Assembly: GCF_003011895.2 (NCBI RefSeq)
Contig: NZ_PXWF02000182.1
Coordinates: forward strand, 1 to 59,258
DNA: 59,258 nt
Origin: Massilia glaciei
Lineage (GTDB): Bacteria > Pseudomonadota > Gammaproteobacteria > Burkholderiales > Burkholderiaceae_D
Direction: 5' to 3'
Shown piece by piece: positions 18,801 to 26,801 of the stretch; positions within the stretch are counted from its first letter, which is position 1, and every line of letters begins with the position of its first letter. Made by a program: the position numbers and the translations under genes. The notes under the pieces were generated by a model that saw only the letters and a program-made list of their open reading frames with translations, was not told the DNA's origin and searched no databases.

Positions 18801-19444
18801 GCGAGGTGACGAGCAATCCGGACGACGCCGCGATCGTGCTGGCGATCATCAACATGGCGCACAGCCTGAAGCTGCGCGTGATCGCCGAGGGCGTCGAGAA
18901 GGACGCGCAACTGGCCTACCTGCGGCGCCACGGCTGCGACGAGATGCAGGGCTATTATTTCAGCCGCCCGCTGCCGGGCCCAGAGTTCGAGCAGATGCTG
19001 AGGGGCGGCAAGATGCTGGCGCCGCCGGCCAGCGACGGCTGCCCCGAGCAGCTCACCTTGCTCATCGTCGACGACGACGCCTTCATGCTCGAGGTGCTGT
19101 CGGACTTCCTCGAACAGGACGGCTACAAGATCCTGACGGCGCAGGGCGCGGCCGACGGCTTCGACATGCTGGCCCGGAACCGGGTGCAGGTGATCCTGTG
19201 CGACCAGTGCATGCCGGTCATGAGCGGCACCGAGTTCATGGAGCGGGTCAAGGACCTGTACCCGGACACCTTTCGCATCATGCTCTCGGCCAACGCCGAC
19301 CTGACCCCGATCATGGCCGCGATCAACCAGGGCGCGATCGACCGCTTCTACACCAAGCCGTGGAAGGGCGCGACGCTGCGCGAGAACATCCGCGAGGGCT
19401 TCAGGCTGCACGCGGTGCTGCACCGCGGCGGGCTGGCGTCGTAG
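15884..19444 (+). CDS. Seven-domain response regulator: REC-REC-GAF-PAS-GGDEF-EAL-REC
   Basis: 1186 residues from a GTG start (GAGGGG 7 nt upstream). Domains in order, approximate residues: REC1 4-120 (phospho-Asp in VVCDVHLP), REC2 136-250 (IISDIMMP), GAF 305-475, PAS 495-610, GGDEF 615-775 (GRFGGDEFAVIL intact), EAL 790-1035 (GAEALIRWQRP and VIAEGVEK intact), REC3 1063-1175 (ILCDQCMPVMSG, RpfG-like). There are no membrane segments. Three receivers on one soluble cyclase/phosphodiesterase imply integration of several kinase inputs. No kinase is adjacent. A 199-bp AT-richer leader (15685-15883) likely holds the promoter. The stop codon opens a tandem-repeat array. Confidence 0.92.
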   Translation: MTARILIIEDNATNMELMVYLLTAFGYAPEMASDGESGLERARAAPPDLVVCDVHLPKLDGYGVVAALKADPRLAHVPVLAVTALAMLGDREKLLEAGFDGYIAKPLEPDTFLAQLEAFLPAWQSAPKTEPRATILIVDDHVLNREFLIALLGYGGHRLLEAADGVEGLAVARELKPDLIISDIMMPNMDGHEFVTQLRREPGLAAVPVIFYTATYREREALDLARACGVRWVLPKPSEPEVILRAVREVLGGGAEPGAAVFCDAAYGAGQDGRLAGGGAVGAHGQGGAAMTGQLASSLASLQAVSLRLTSLIDLGIALGAERHPEALIAVGCRVALNICGARYACVGVLEDGAPELSHFSSCGETGMAAKAAMVAQTPRAGLLGTLLGQPGPVRIGAAGGDAPALGLPAGHPPVHAFLGVPIASRERVHGWLYLVDKLGGAEFSEVDERVAVTVSAQIAVAYENLLLYAEIERNHAQLTADMAARILLDEDLRRFRTAMDATADAIFLLDRTGMRFVDVNATACHMLGFGREDFLALGAPGAGPTHEGLRQLVERLLGGDQSGASSELQLERRDGTSLSVEVQRRTLRSGAGWIVVAVVRDITERKDAELRLLKLSHFDTLTGLPNRVQFCDALTRALAQAAEHHWTVGVLFLDIDRFKNINDTLGHTFGDDLLRQFSIRLVGCLRARDVVGRFGGDEFAVILMLPEGPQNVIAVVDKIRELLRRPFDLEGQDATVTVSIGITVYPDDGLDADSLLKYADTAMYRAKDAGRDAFRFFTTEMNAQSLARLDLENALRRAIDNDEFVLYYQPKVHIGSGRVSGAEALIRWQRPGHGMVSPALFIPILEETGLIVKVGTWVINEACGQIGRWGRAGVGPVHVSVNVSGIQFFVGGLEEEVLKAIELHAIAPELLELELTESSLMSNAEETIAVLRNLKALGISISIDDFGTGYSSLAYLKRFPIDKLKIDIAFVREVTSNPDDAAIVLAIINMAHSLKLRVIAEGVEKDAQLAYLRRHGCDEMQGYYFSRPLPGPEFEQMLRGGKMLAPPASDGCPEQLTLLIVDDDAFMLEVLSDFLEQDGYKILTAQGAADGFDMLARNRVQVILCDQCMPVMSGTEFMERVKDLYPDTFRIMLSANADLTPIMAAINQGAIDRFYTKPWKGATLRENIREGFRLHAVLHRGGLAS

Positions 19445-19580
19445 GCTGCCGCATAGGCGGCGTAGGCGGCGCAGGCGGCGGCTTAGGCGATTAGGCGGCT
19501 TAGGCGATTAGGCGGCTTAGGCGATTAGGCTATTAGGCGATTAGACGATTAGACGATTAGGCGAATAGGCGGCTTAGGCG
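19442..19580. repeat. Tandem repeat beginning at a stop codon
   Basis: A degenerate array of 8-9-bp units (TAGGCGGCG, TAGGCGAT, TAGGCGGCT) and a 17-bp higher-order unit begins with the TAG that stops the seven-domain gene and runs about 140 bp. The units are TAG-rich. From 19581 to 19791 I see no gene or clear signal. Confidence 0.85.
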
Positions 19581-19791
19581 GCGGGGCGGGGCGGCGGCCG
19601 GCGGCACCCGGCACGCGTCCGCGGGTGCGTCTGGCATTCGTGCTCGTTCCGGGTCGCGTTTTGTCTCCTTCTGTCGCTTCCCGCCCCGGTATTTTCCTCC
19701 TTGCAAATCGCCAGGCAAAACAAGACAAAACGCGCACTAACGCGACCCCGATCGGGTGGGAACGCCAGAGCGGGCGGCATGGTGGCGGCGC

Positions 19792-19956
19792 CTGAGAGGC
19801 TGAGAGTCTTTCGATCATGCCCGCTCATCACGCCAGAAAGCGCCAGTTCGTCGTTGCAAATGCTCGCCATAGCCCGCTATGGCTGTGCTTTGCGCCTCGA
19901 TCTGCCGCTTTCTGGCGGGCTGCTCGGGCACGCCCGAAAAACTCTCAGCCTCTGAG
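19792..19956. mobile_element. 165-bp palindromic MITE-like element, copy 1
   Basis: Almost the whole element is one imperfect inverted repeat, centred on CCATAGC-CC-GCTATGG (19867-19882), with ends AGAGGCTGAGAG and CTCTCAGCCTCT. Each end is bordered by CTGAG in direct orientation. A second copy at 58842-59006 has the same length and differs at only two positions. No ORF lies inside. Size, palindromy and near-identity at two sites indicate a non-autonomous mobile or REP/BIME-like element; no transposase is seen in the window. Confidence 0.8.
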
Positions 19957-19984
19957 TCCCTTTGCGCAAAGTTAACCTGGGCAT

Positions 19985-19999
19985 GTAACAAAATGTTAC
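19985..19999. promoter_or_regulatory. Operator-like palindrome upstream of the ice-binding gene
   Basis: GTAACA-AAA-TGTTAC is a perfect 6-bp inverted repeat with a 3-bp centre, located 135 bp before the ATG at 20134 in an AT-richer leader. It resembles a dimeric repressor or activator site; no regulator can be named. Confidence 0.4.
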
Positions 20000-20133
20000 T
20001 AAGCGCGCCAGCGCACACAGCGGTTGTCGGGCGGGGCTGTATAAGGACCTTTGCAGGCGGCCTTAGTGCCAGCGGATCCACACCAACCTGAAAAACCAGG
20101 CCTGGGATCCGCAACCAAGACAAAGGAAACACA

Positions 20134-20886
20134 ATGATCCAATTCCACACCAAACCAAAAGCCATTTTCCTCGCGACTTTGTTGAGCGCCATGCTCGCCG
20201 CCCCGGCGATCGCCAGCGCATCCCAACCCCAGGCGCCAGTCAAGCTCGGTTCAGCCGGAACGTTCGCATTGCTTAGTAAAACCGGCATCACCAATGTCTA
20301 TGCCTCAGTCATCAAAGGCGACGTCGGCACCAGCCCGATCACCGGCGCCGCGATCGGCCTGACCTGCGGCGAAATCGCCGGCGGTATTTTGTACACCGTC
20401 GATGCCGCCGGCCCACTGCCGTGCAGCGTCACCGCCGCCACGCTGCTGACCTCGGCAGTGAGCGACATGGAAACGGCTTACCTCGACGCGGCCGGCCGCG
20501 TCCTGCCCGACCACATCAACCTCGGCTCGGGCGAAATCGGCGGAATGACGCTCAAACCGGGCTTGTACAAATTCGGCACGGGCGTTTCGATCTCGACCGA
20601 TGTGAAGCTGTCGGGCGGCCCCAAGGACGTCTGGATTTTCCAGATCGCCGGCGGCATCAAGCAGGCCAGCGCCACGCGCGTGACCCTGGTCGGCGGCGCG
20701 CTGGCCAAGAACATTTTCTGGCAGGCCGCCGACGTTGTCGCGATCGGCACCACGGCCCATTTCGAAGGCGTGGTGCTGGCCAAGACCCTGGTGTCCGTGA
20801 ACACCGGCGCGACGGTCAACGGACGTCTGCTCGCACAGACCGCCGTGACGCTGCAGAAGAATCGGGTCACACAGCCAGCCCAGTAA
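20134..20886 (+). CDS. Exported ice-binding-like protein (DUF3494 family)
   Basis: 250 residues. A Sec signal peptide covers about residues 1-30 (hydrophobic core AIFLATLLSAMLAAPAIASA). The rest is the DUF3494 ice-binding beta-helix: LGSAGTFALLSKTGITN, VIKGDVGTSPITG, MTLKPGLYKFGTG and the closing GRLLAQTAVTLQKN are diagnostic. It is a single-domain, soluble secreted form with no anchor. Family members bind ice and inhibit recrystallisation outside the cell, but many in temperate bacteria are untested. AAAGGA precedes the start. A strong terminator follows, so it is a single-gene unit. Confidence 0.9.
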   Translation: MIQFHTKPKAIFLATLLSAMLAAPAIASASQPQAPVKLGSAGTFALLSKTGITNVYASVIKGDVGTSPITGAAIGLTCGEIAGGILYTVDAAGPLPCSVTAATLLTSAVSDMETAYLDAAGRVLPDHINLGSGEIGGMTLKPGLYKFGTGVSISTDVKLSGGPKDVWIFQIAGGIKQASATRVTLVGGALAKNIFWQAADVVAIGTTAHFEGVVLAKTLVSVNTGATVNGRLLAQTAVTLQKNRVTQPAQ

Positions 20887-20910
20887 TACCGGGTCCCCGC
20901 TGCACGAAAG

Positions 20911-20941
20911 AACGCCAACCCATGCGGTTGGCGTTTTTTTT
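20911..20941 (+). terminator. Rho-independent terminator of the ice-binding gene
   Basis: Perfect 10-bp stem AACGCCAACC/GGTTGGCGTT with a 5-nt loop (20911-20935), running into eight T residues ending at 20941. It lies 25 nt after the ice-binding stop codon. Confidence 0.9.
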
Positions 20942-21008
20942 CGTGAACCGGAGGCTGTGCCGGATCGGCGGCTTGGCAACACACGATCCGGTGCCGCCGC
21001 GGCGGCTG

Positions 21009-21079
21009 GCCCCGCACGTGGCCCGCACATGGCCCCGCACGTGCCCCCGCCCGTGCCCCCGCACGTGCCCCCGCACGTT
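21009..21079. repeat. 12-bp GC-rich tandem repeat
   Basis: About six copies of a 12-mer near CCCCGCACGTGC, some degenerate, ending 4 nt before the stop codon (minus strand) of the receiver-domain remnant at 21084. It therefore lies just 3' of that frame, like the repeats at 7541. Confidence 0.85.
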
Positions 21080-21083
21080 TCCC

Positions 21084-21266
21084 TTAGCGCGCCGACTCGC
21101 CGATGAGCCGCTTGAGCGTGTCGTAATCGACCGGTTTGACCAGCTTGTGGTTGAGCCCGGCTTCGCGCGTGCGCGGCCCGGTGTCGCCCTGGTTCCAGCC
21201 GGTCAGCGCGATGGCGAGAACCGGTCGGCGATCCAGTTGAACACGCCTGAACGGCAGCATTTTCAT
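21084..21266 (-). pseudogene. C-terminal remnant of a receiver (REC) domain
   Basis: 60 codons in frame. The segment VLAIALTGWNQGDTGPRTRE followed by AGLNHKLVKPVDYDTLKRLI is the last third of a response-regulator receiver (Thr switch, Lys of KPVD, alpha-5), as found at the end of hybrid kinases. The acidic pocket and phospho-Asp are absent, so it cannot be phosphorylated. It looks like debris of a hybrid kinase or regulator gene; a similar C-terminal receiver ends the broken kinase at 22578-25631. Confidence 0.6.
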
Positions 21267-21446
21267 ACCGATGGTTGCGCTTCGATAGATCCATGCGGTA
21301 TGCGGCGCTTTGCCCCGTCATAGGCGCGGCGAAACGCAGCGTGCGCCACCACACGGACGGGGTTGTTTGGAGGCGCCATATTTTAATCAGGAAAGAATTT
21401 CATGCGTGGCGCAAAACACCGTGCGCCGCGCGAACAAGGGAACAAG

Positions 21447-21905
21447 ATGACGACCGACTTGAATCAGAGGCAACATGGAACGCGCCCGCCGGCGGCGCCA
21501 CCGCCCGTCCGGAAGTACCTCGTGCTGAGCGTGGAGGACGATCCGAGCGACTCGGCCCTGATCAGCGAGCTGGTGTCGCGCCGCGCCGACCTGACCTTGC
21601 TGTCGGCCACGCACGGCGGCGCGGCCGTCAAGCTGGCGCGCGCGCACCGGCCGGCGCTCAATTTAATGGATATAAACCTGCCCGGCCTGAGCGGGATCGA
21701 CGCGCTCGGCTTCCTGCGCGACGACCCCAACACGGCCGGCATCCCGGTCATCGGCTTGTCGTCGGATCGGTTCGATTGCGCCGTAGACATGTGCCTGTCC
21801 GGCTTCTTCGGCTATCTGAGCAAACCGTTCAAGCTCGACGATTTCGAGTGCATGGTCGATGCCGCCTTGGTGCAATCGGCGCGAGGCCCGACGCGGGCGA
21901 ACTAG
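21447..21905 (+). CDS. Stand-alone response regulator receiver
   Basis: 152 residues. One REC domain: acidic pocket SVEDDPSDSALI, phospho-Asp in LNLMDINLPGLSG, switch region VIGLSSDRFDC, and Lys in YLSKPFKLDDF. There is no output domain, so it acts as a phosphotransfer intermediate or by protein contact. The ATG at 21447 has AAGGG 6 nt upstream, and an earlier in-frame ATG at 21402 lacks one. It is convergent with the hemerythrin gene (5 bp between the stops). Partner kinase unknown; the kinase gene at 22578 is the nearest candidate. Confidence 0.85.
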   Translation: MTTDLNQRQHGTRPPAAPPPVRKYLVLSVEDDPSDSALISELVSRRADLTLLSATHGGAAVKLARAHRPALNLMDINLPGLSGIDALGFLRDDPNTAGIPVIGLSSDRFDCAVDMCLSGFFGYLSKPFKLDDFECMVDAALVQSARGPTRAN

Positions 21906-21910
21906 CGGGC

Positions 21911-22369
21911 CTAGGCTAGCACGGCCATCAGTTCGTCCCTGCGCGCGGCCATGCGCCGGCCCAGCGCGACGAGGTCGACTCCGCTCTTGCGCACCTTGGG
22001 GAACATCTCGTCCTCCTCCTCCTTGACGTGGTGCTCGATCTGCTCGGCCAGCACCTTGACCTTGGCGTCGTACAGGTCGTCGCCCGGATCCATGCCGCCG
22101 ATCTGGGCGATCAGGTCCTTGGCGCCCGCGTGCTCGACAATGGCCTCGTCCATCAGGTCCTCGTCGCCGATCGGCTTGCGGATGGCGGGATAGAAGATTT
22201 CCTCCTCCACCTGCGTGTGGACCGTGAGCTCGTTGCAGATCTCGTCGGCGAGTTTTTTCTTGCTGGCTTTGGAGCGGTCGCTGAGCGCGTCGTATTGCTT
22301 GAACAGGCCTTTGACCTTCTTGTGGTCGGCGATAAGCAAGGCGATGGCGTCGTTCGGGGTGGTTTTCAT
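21911..22369 (-). CDS. Hemerythrin HHE-domain protein
   Basis: 152 residues. A four-helix HHE protein with the iron-ligand pattern visible: LIADHKKVKGLFKQY, TVHTQVEEEIFYPAIR, AIVEHAGAKDLI, and QIEHHVKEEEDEMFP. Family members hold a di-iron site that binds O2 or NO, or senses redox and iron state. The ATG at 22369 has AAGG upstream and starts MKTTPNDAIALLIADHKK; a longer frame to 22471 is rejected. A second, related HHE protein is encoded at 53931-54488. Confidence 0.88.
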   Translation of the reverse strand: MKTTPNDAIALLIADHKKVKGLFKQYDALSDRSKASKKKLADEICNELTVHTQVEEEIFYPAIRKPIGDEDLMDEAIVEHAGAKDLIAQIGGMDPGDDLYDAKVKVLAEQIEHHVKEEEDEMFPKVRKSGVDLVALGRRMAARRDELMAVLA

Positions 22370-22577
22370 GGTGGGCCTTTTGCGTGGTTGAAGGCGCATC
22401 ATGCTCCGGAAGGGCTTGGCGGTATGTGCGCCGTTGCACCCAACGGCGGCGACGGCGGTGACGGCGGACAAATCGCCCCGTCCCGCGACACGCGCAATAT
22501 TGTTTCAAACGAATCGGGCCCGGCTTGTGGTTATACTGGCCCTCCTTTGAAAATGTTCAAGCCGCCGACGGTGCCCC

Positions 22578-25500
22578 ATGGCCATCGTGCACAACAATCC
22601 ACCCGAACGCACGGGACGGCCCGGATCGATGCGGGCGCCCGCTTCCAACTTTGATTTCATGTCCGAAGGCGGCGAGATGGGCGCCCTGACGCGCGCCCAC
22701 GACTGGCGCGCCGGGCCGCTCGGCGATCCCGCGCAATGGCCCGAGGTGCTCAAATCGACCCTGCGTCTGGTGCTGACCTCGAACCATCCGATGTTCATCT
22801 GGCGGGGCGAGCACCTGGTCCAGTTCTACAACGACGCCTACCGCGCCACCATGGGCCCCGAGCGACACCCGCACGCGCTGGGACAGTGCGGGCGCGCATG
22901 CTGGGGCGAGATCTGGCCCATCATCGGCCCGCAGATCGAGGCGGTCATGCAGGGGCGGGGCGCGACCTGGAACGTCGACCAGCTGGTGCCGGTGACCCGG
23001 CACGGCGCGCGCGCGAACGTGTGGTGGACCTACGGCTACAGCCCGATCCAGGACGCCAGCGGCGTGCGCGGGGTGCTTGTCGTGTGCAACGACGTGACCG
23101 AGGAGCACGAAGCGCGGGTCGAGCTGATCGATCTGAACCGGCGCCTGACGGAGCAGATCCGCCAGCGCGAGCAGGCTGAAAGCGACCTCGCCGCGCAGCT
23201 CGACATGTCCGACAAGCTGCGCGGCCTGACCGACTCGCACGAGATCGCCGAGGTCGCGTTCCAGACCCTGAGCCGGCGCCTGGTGGCGTCGCGCATAAAC
23301 TACACCGAGATCGACGCCGCCGCCGGCGCGTTCACCATCCGCCACGCGTGGCGCAGCCCGGGCCTGCCTTGCGTGGCCGGGGCGCAAGGGGCGATGGCGG
23401 CGTTCGGCCCGGCGCTGATCGACGATCTGTCGGCCGGCCGCGTGGTCTGCATCGCCGACGTCACGCGCGACGCGCGCACCGCGCTCTCGCTCGAGGCGTT
23501 CAACAGCATGGACGGGCGCGCCGTCATCATCGTGCCGCTCCTCGAGGCGGGCCAACTGGTGGCGGCGATGTCGATCATGCGCTCGGCGCCGTTCGAATGG
23601 TCGGCCCACCACCTGGCGCTGACCGAGGGGGGGCGCGGACCGCATCCGCAACGCGATGGAGCGCGCGCGCGCGCTCGAGGCGCGGCTCGCCGCGCAGCGC
23701 CTGCAGCACGAACAGCAGCGCGCCGAGAGCGCGCGGCTCAAATCGATGTTCAGCCAGGCCCCCGGATTCATGTGCATCCTGGGCGGGCCGGAGCACGTGT
23801 TCAAGTTCGCCAACACCGCCTACGGGCGGCTGGTGGGCGCGCGCGAGCTGTTGGGCAAAAAGCTGCGCGACGCCCTGCCCGAGATAGCCGAGCAGGGTTT
23901 CCTGGCGCTGCTCGACCAGGTGTTCCGCAGCGCCCAACCCTATGTCGCCGACAACGTCCCGGTGTCGATCCAGCGCAGCGCGCAGGGTCCCCCGACGACC
24001 AGCTATCTGGACTTCATCCACCAGCCGATCGTCGGCGCCGACGGCAAGGCCACGGAGATCTTCGTCGAGGGATTCGACGCCACCGAGCGGCACTTCGCCA
24101 AAGCGGCGCTGGAGGCCAGCGAACAGCGTTTGAAGGAGGGCATGCTGGCCGCCAGGATGGTGATTTGGGATTGGGAGCTGTCCGGCGGTCGCACCACGTT
24201 CTCGGACAACGCCGGCATCTTGTTCGGCGGCCAATGGCACGAGGCCGAGTCGGTCTGGGAGCGCGTCGTGCCCGAGGGCCTGGCGCTTCTGGAGGAAAAG
24301 CGCGCGCTGGCGCTGGCGCGGCTGGGCAGCTACCAGGAGGTGGTCCGGCTGGTGCGCCCCGACAACGGCGACACGCTCTGGCTGCAGGTGCACGGTACCG
24401 TGATCGCCGACGGCGACGGCAGGGCGTGCGCGATCCGCGGCGTGGCGCTCGACGTCACGGAGCGCAAACAGGCGGAGGAGGCGCTGCGCCGGGCGGACCG
24501 CCGCAAGGACGAGTTTTTGGCGATGCTGGCCCATGAGTTGCGCAACCCGCTGGCGCCGATCAGCGCCGCCGCGCAGCTGCTCAAAATGCGCGGCAACGAC
24601 GAGGCGCGCGTGCGCCGGAGCAGCGAAGTGATCGGGCGCCAGGTCGAGCACATGACCAGCCTGATCAACGACATGCTCGACGTCTCGCGTTTCAACGCGG
24701 GGCTGGTCAGCCTGCACCGGGAGCTGCTCGACCTGCGCGAGGTGGTGGCTGAATCGACCGAGCAGGCGCGCCCCTTGATGCAATTGCGGCGCCACCGGTT
24801 CGACACCACCGGCGTCGAACTGCCCCTCATGGTGCTGGCCGACCGCACGCGGCTGGTGCAGGTGCTGACCAACCTGATTCAGAATTCGGCCAAGTTCACG
24901 CCGCCGGGCGGCGACATCGGAATCGCGCTCGACGTTTGCGGCGCCGAAGTGTCGATCAGCGTCGGCGACAACGGCGTCGGCATGGCGCCCGAGCTGGTGC
25001 CGCATGTCTTGAGTTGTTCACGCAAGGCGAACGCTCGTCGGACCGGGCGCAGGGCGGCCTTGGCGTGGGCCTGTCGCTCGTCAAAAGCCTGGTCAATCTG
25101 CACGGCGGGCGGGTCAGGGCGCGCAGCGACGGCCCGGACCTCGGTTCGACCTTCACCGTGATCCTGCCGCTGCAGCTGGCCGCCCCGGACGGCGCCGCTC
25201 TGGCAAGCCATGCATCCCAGGCGCAGGCCGCCGGCAAGCGCGCCTTGCGCATCCAGGTGGTCGACGACAACGTCGACGCCGCGCGCATGCTTTGTCTGTT
25301 GCTGGAGGCGGATGGCCACGCGGTGTCGGTCGAACACGATCCGGTCGCCGTGCTGCGCGGCGCCGACAGCGCCCCGATGGATGTGTACCTGCTCGACATA
25401 GGGCTGCCCGGCATGGACGGCAACACGCTCGCGCGCGCGCTCAGATCGTCGCCGGGGGCGGCGCAGGCGACCCTGATCGCGGTGACGGGATACGGCCAAA

Positions 25501-25631
25501 AATATGACAGGGAGTCGACGCTTGCGGCCGGGTTCGACCACTATTTCATCAAGCCGGCCAATCCGGACCAGTTGGTCGGGCTGCTTGCCAATATCGCGCC
25601 GTCGGCCGCGGCCAGCCTCACTACTGCCTGA
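22578..25631 (+). pseudogene. Hybrid sensor histidine kinase, two frameshifts
   Basis: Read through two single-base shifts this is a soluble hybrid kinase of about 1017 residues: N-terminal PAS-like sensor (HPMFIWRGEHLVQFYNDAYR), GAF (about 200-350), two PAS domains (380-510, 520-630), HisKA with phospho-His in LAHELRNPLAPI, HATPase ([32 protein letters not shown]) and a C-terminal REC ([23 protein letters not shown]). The first shift is at a run of seven G (23627-23633); six G would restore ADRIRNAMERARALEARL. The second is at TT (25009-25010); TTT would restore [14 protein letters not shown]. The two shifts are opposite, so the original frame returns. Either this is a true pseudogene or these are consensus errors in homopolymers. 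Confidence 0.85.
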
Positions 25632-25699
25632 GGGGAGTTCGGCGGGAGTTCAGTGGCCGGCGCTGTCGCCAGCTGAAATGATGCTTATGCTTCCTGGTG

Positions 25700-26161
25700 T
25701 TAACTCTTCTCTGGCATTGCCGAGGAATGATGGCTCGTGATGAGCCACGCCGAACCGTTCCACCGATAGGTGTAGGTGTAGCGTCCGCTGACCTTTGCCC
25801 CTGTCTTGGCAAACGTGAACGTGTAAAGACCAGCGTCGACGGCGGTGTTGCAACCGAGTTCGACGGTGCGCAAGTCGATCGCGCCGGAGGGGCGGTTCTC
25901 CAAGAAATGCGCGAAGTAATCGACCTTCTCGGCCTGCGTCAGACGCGGCTTGTTCGAAACCGTGGGCAAGAGTATGGATCGCTCCGCGTATCGCGCGGCC
26001 ACCTTGCGTGGATCACCGGTTTGCAGAGACTGATTCCAGCCATCGAAAAGCGAGGTGATCTCCTGTTCGGTCGTGGCCTTGCAGGACTCCGTGCGCACGC
26101 CTTGGGTGCCGGCACACCCGGCCAGCGTTGCGGCAACCACAAAAATACCCAGAAACTTCAT
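25700..26161 (-). CDS. Lipoprotein with NTF2-like (SgcJ/CaMKII-type) domain
   Basis: 153 residues. The N-terminus MKFLGIFVVAATLAGCAG is a lipoprotein signal with lipobox LAGC. The mature part is an NTF2-like cone fold: EITSLFDGWNQSLQTGDPRK, ILLPTVSNKPR, YFAHFLENRPSG and YTYTYRWNGSAWLITSHHS match the SgcJ/EcaC and CaMKII association-domain group. Such proteins are often described as oxidoreductase-like or ketosteroid-isomerase-like without a proven reaction. It follows tspO in the same direction after 69 bp and may share its transcript. Confidence 0.8.
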   Translation of the reverse strand: MKFLGIFVVAATLAGCAGTQGVRTESCKATTEQEITSLFDGWNQSLQTGDPRKVAARYAERSILLPTVSNKPRLTQAEKVDYFAHFLENRPSGAIDLRTVELGCNTAVDAGLYTFTFAKTGAKVSGRYTYTYRWNGSAWLITSHHSSAMPEKS

Positions 26162-26230
26162 TTGCGTGTTCCTTTTGGCGTGGGTGGAAAAGCTTGATGC
26201 ACAACGTTTCGACGAGGGGAGGGCCGCCTA

Positions 26231-26725
26231 CTACAAGAGCGTCGGGTTGCTTTGCCATACGGACCAAGTGAGCGCGGTTGCGACGCAGACCCAGGCGAGA
26301 TACGGGAGCATGAGAACGGCGGCTAAACGACTGATCCGCCAGAACACCGCGATCGTGGCGGCGATGAGCGCCAGCAGAACCAGCACCTCTACAAACGCGA
26401 ATGCGCCGTTGTGCCAAGCGAAGAACAGCCAGGACCATAGTGCGTTTGCGAATAGCTGGGCAATAAAGAGCATCAGGGCAGCCGCCAGATGTCTGGCGCC
26501 GCTCTCGCGCCACACCAGCCAGGCCGAAATTCCCATAAGCAGATAGAGGACGGACCAAACGGGGCCAAAGGCGGACGCCGGTGGTGCCCACGCGGGCCGA
26601 TTCAGTTGCGCATAGAAAGTGCCGGCATCGATGGAAGCTGCCGCCCCTATCGCTGCCGCGACGAACACGACGGCCAGGCAAGCTACAAGGCCAAGTGTTT
26701 GCGAGAGAGTTGATCGTTGCGACAT
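26231..26725 (-). CDS. tspO: TspO/MBR family membrane protein
   Basis: 164 residues, five hydrophobic segments. TspO signatures are present: FYAQLNRPAWAPPASAFGPV followed by WSVLYLLMGISAWLV, then QLFANALWSWLFF and a final YLAWVCVATALTWSVW. TspO binds tetrapyrroles and tunes stress and pigment gene expression in bacteria. The usual WSxLYxxMG core is intact. The gene lies in a run of minus-strand small genes (25.7-28.3 kb) that look less GC-biased than the flanks, which may hint at acquisition. Confidence 0.93.
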   Translation of the reverse strand: MSQRSTLSQTLGLVACLAVVFVAAAIGAAASIDAGTFYAQLNRPAWAPPASAFGPVWSVLYLLMGISAWLVWRESGARHLAAALMLFIAQLFANALWSWLFFAWHNGAFAFVEVLVLLALIAATIAVFWRISRLAAVLMLPYLAWVCVATALTWSVWQSNPTLL

Positions 26726-26801
26726 GGTGTGGGATTCTCGTTGGGACTAATGTTTAAAGTAAGGGGATGGCGCAGTCTTGCCCCCGCAAATCAGCTGCTG
26801 C

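Noticed and set aside
16406-19423. 1005-codon open frame on the minus strand
   Set aside because: It mirrors the seven-domain gene; long antisense frames are expected at this GC content and the translation is low-complexity Arg/His/Ala with no domain.
19792-19956. Structured noncoding RNA gene or riboswitch
   Set aside because: A second near-identical copy beside an unrelated gene, symmetric ends and no promoter or T tract fit a mobile repeat better.
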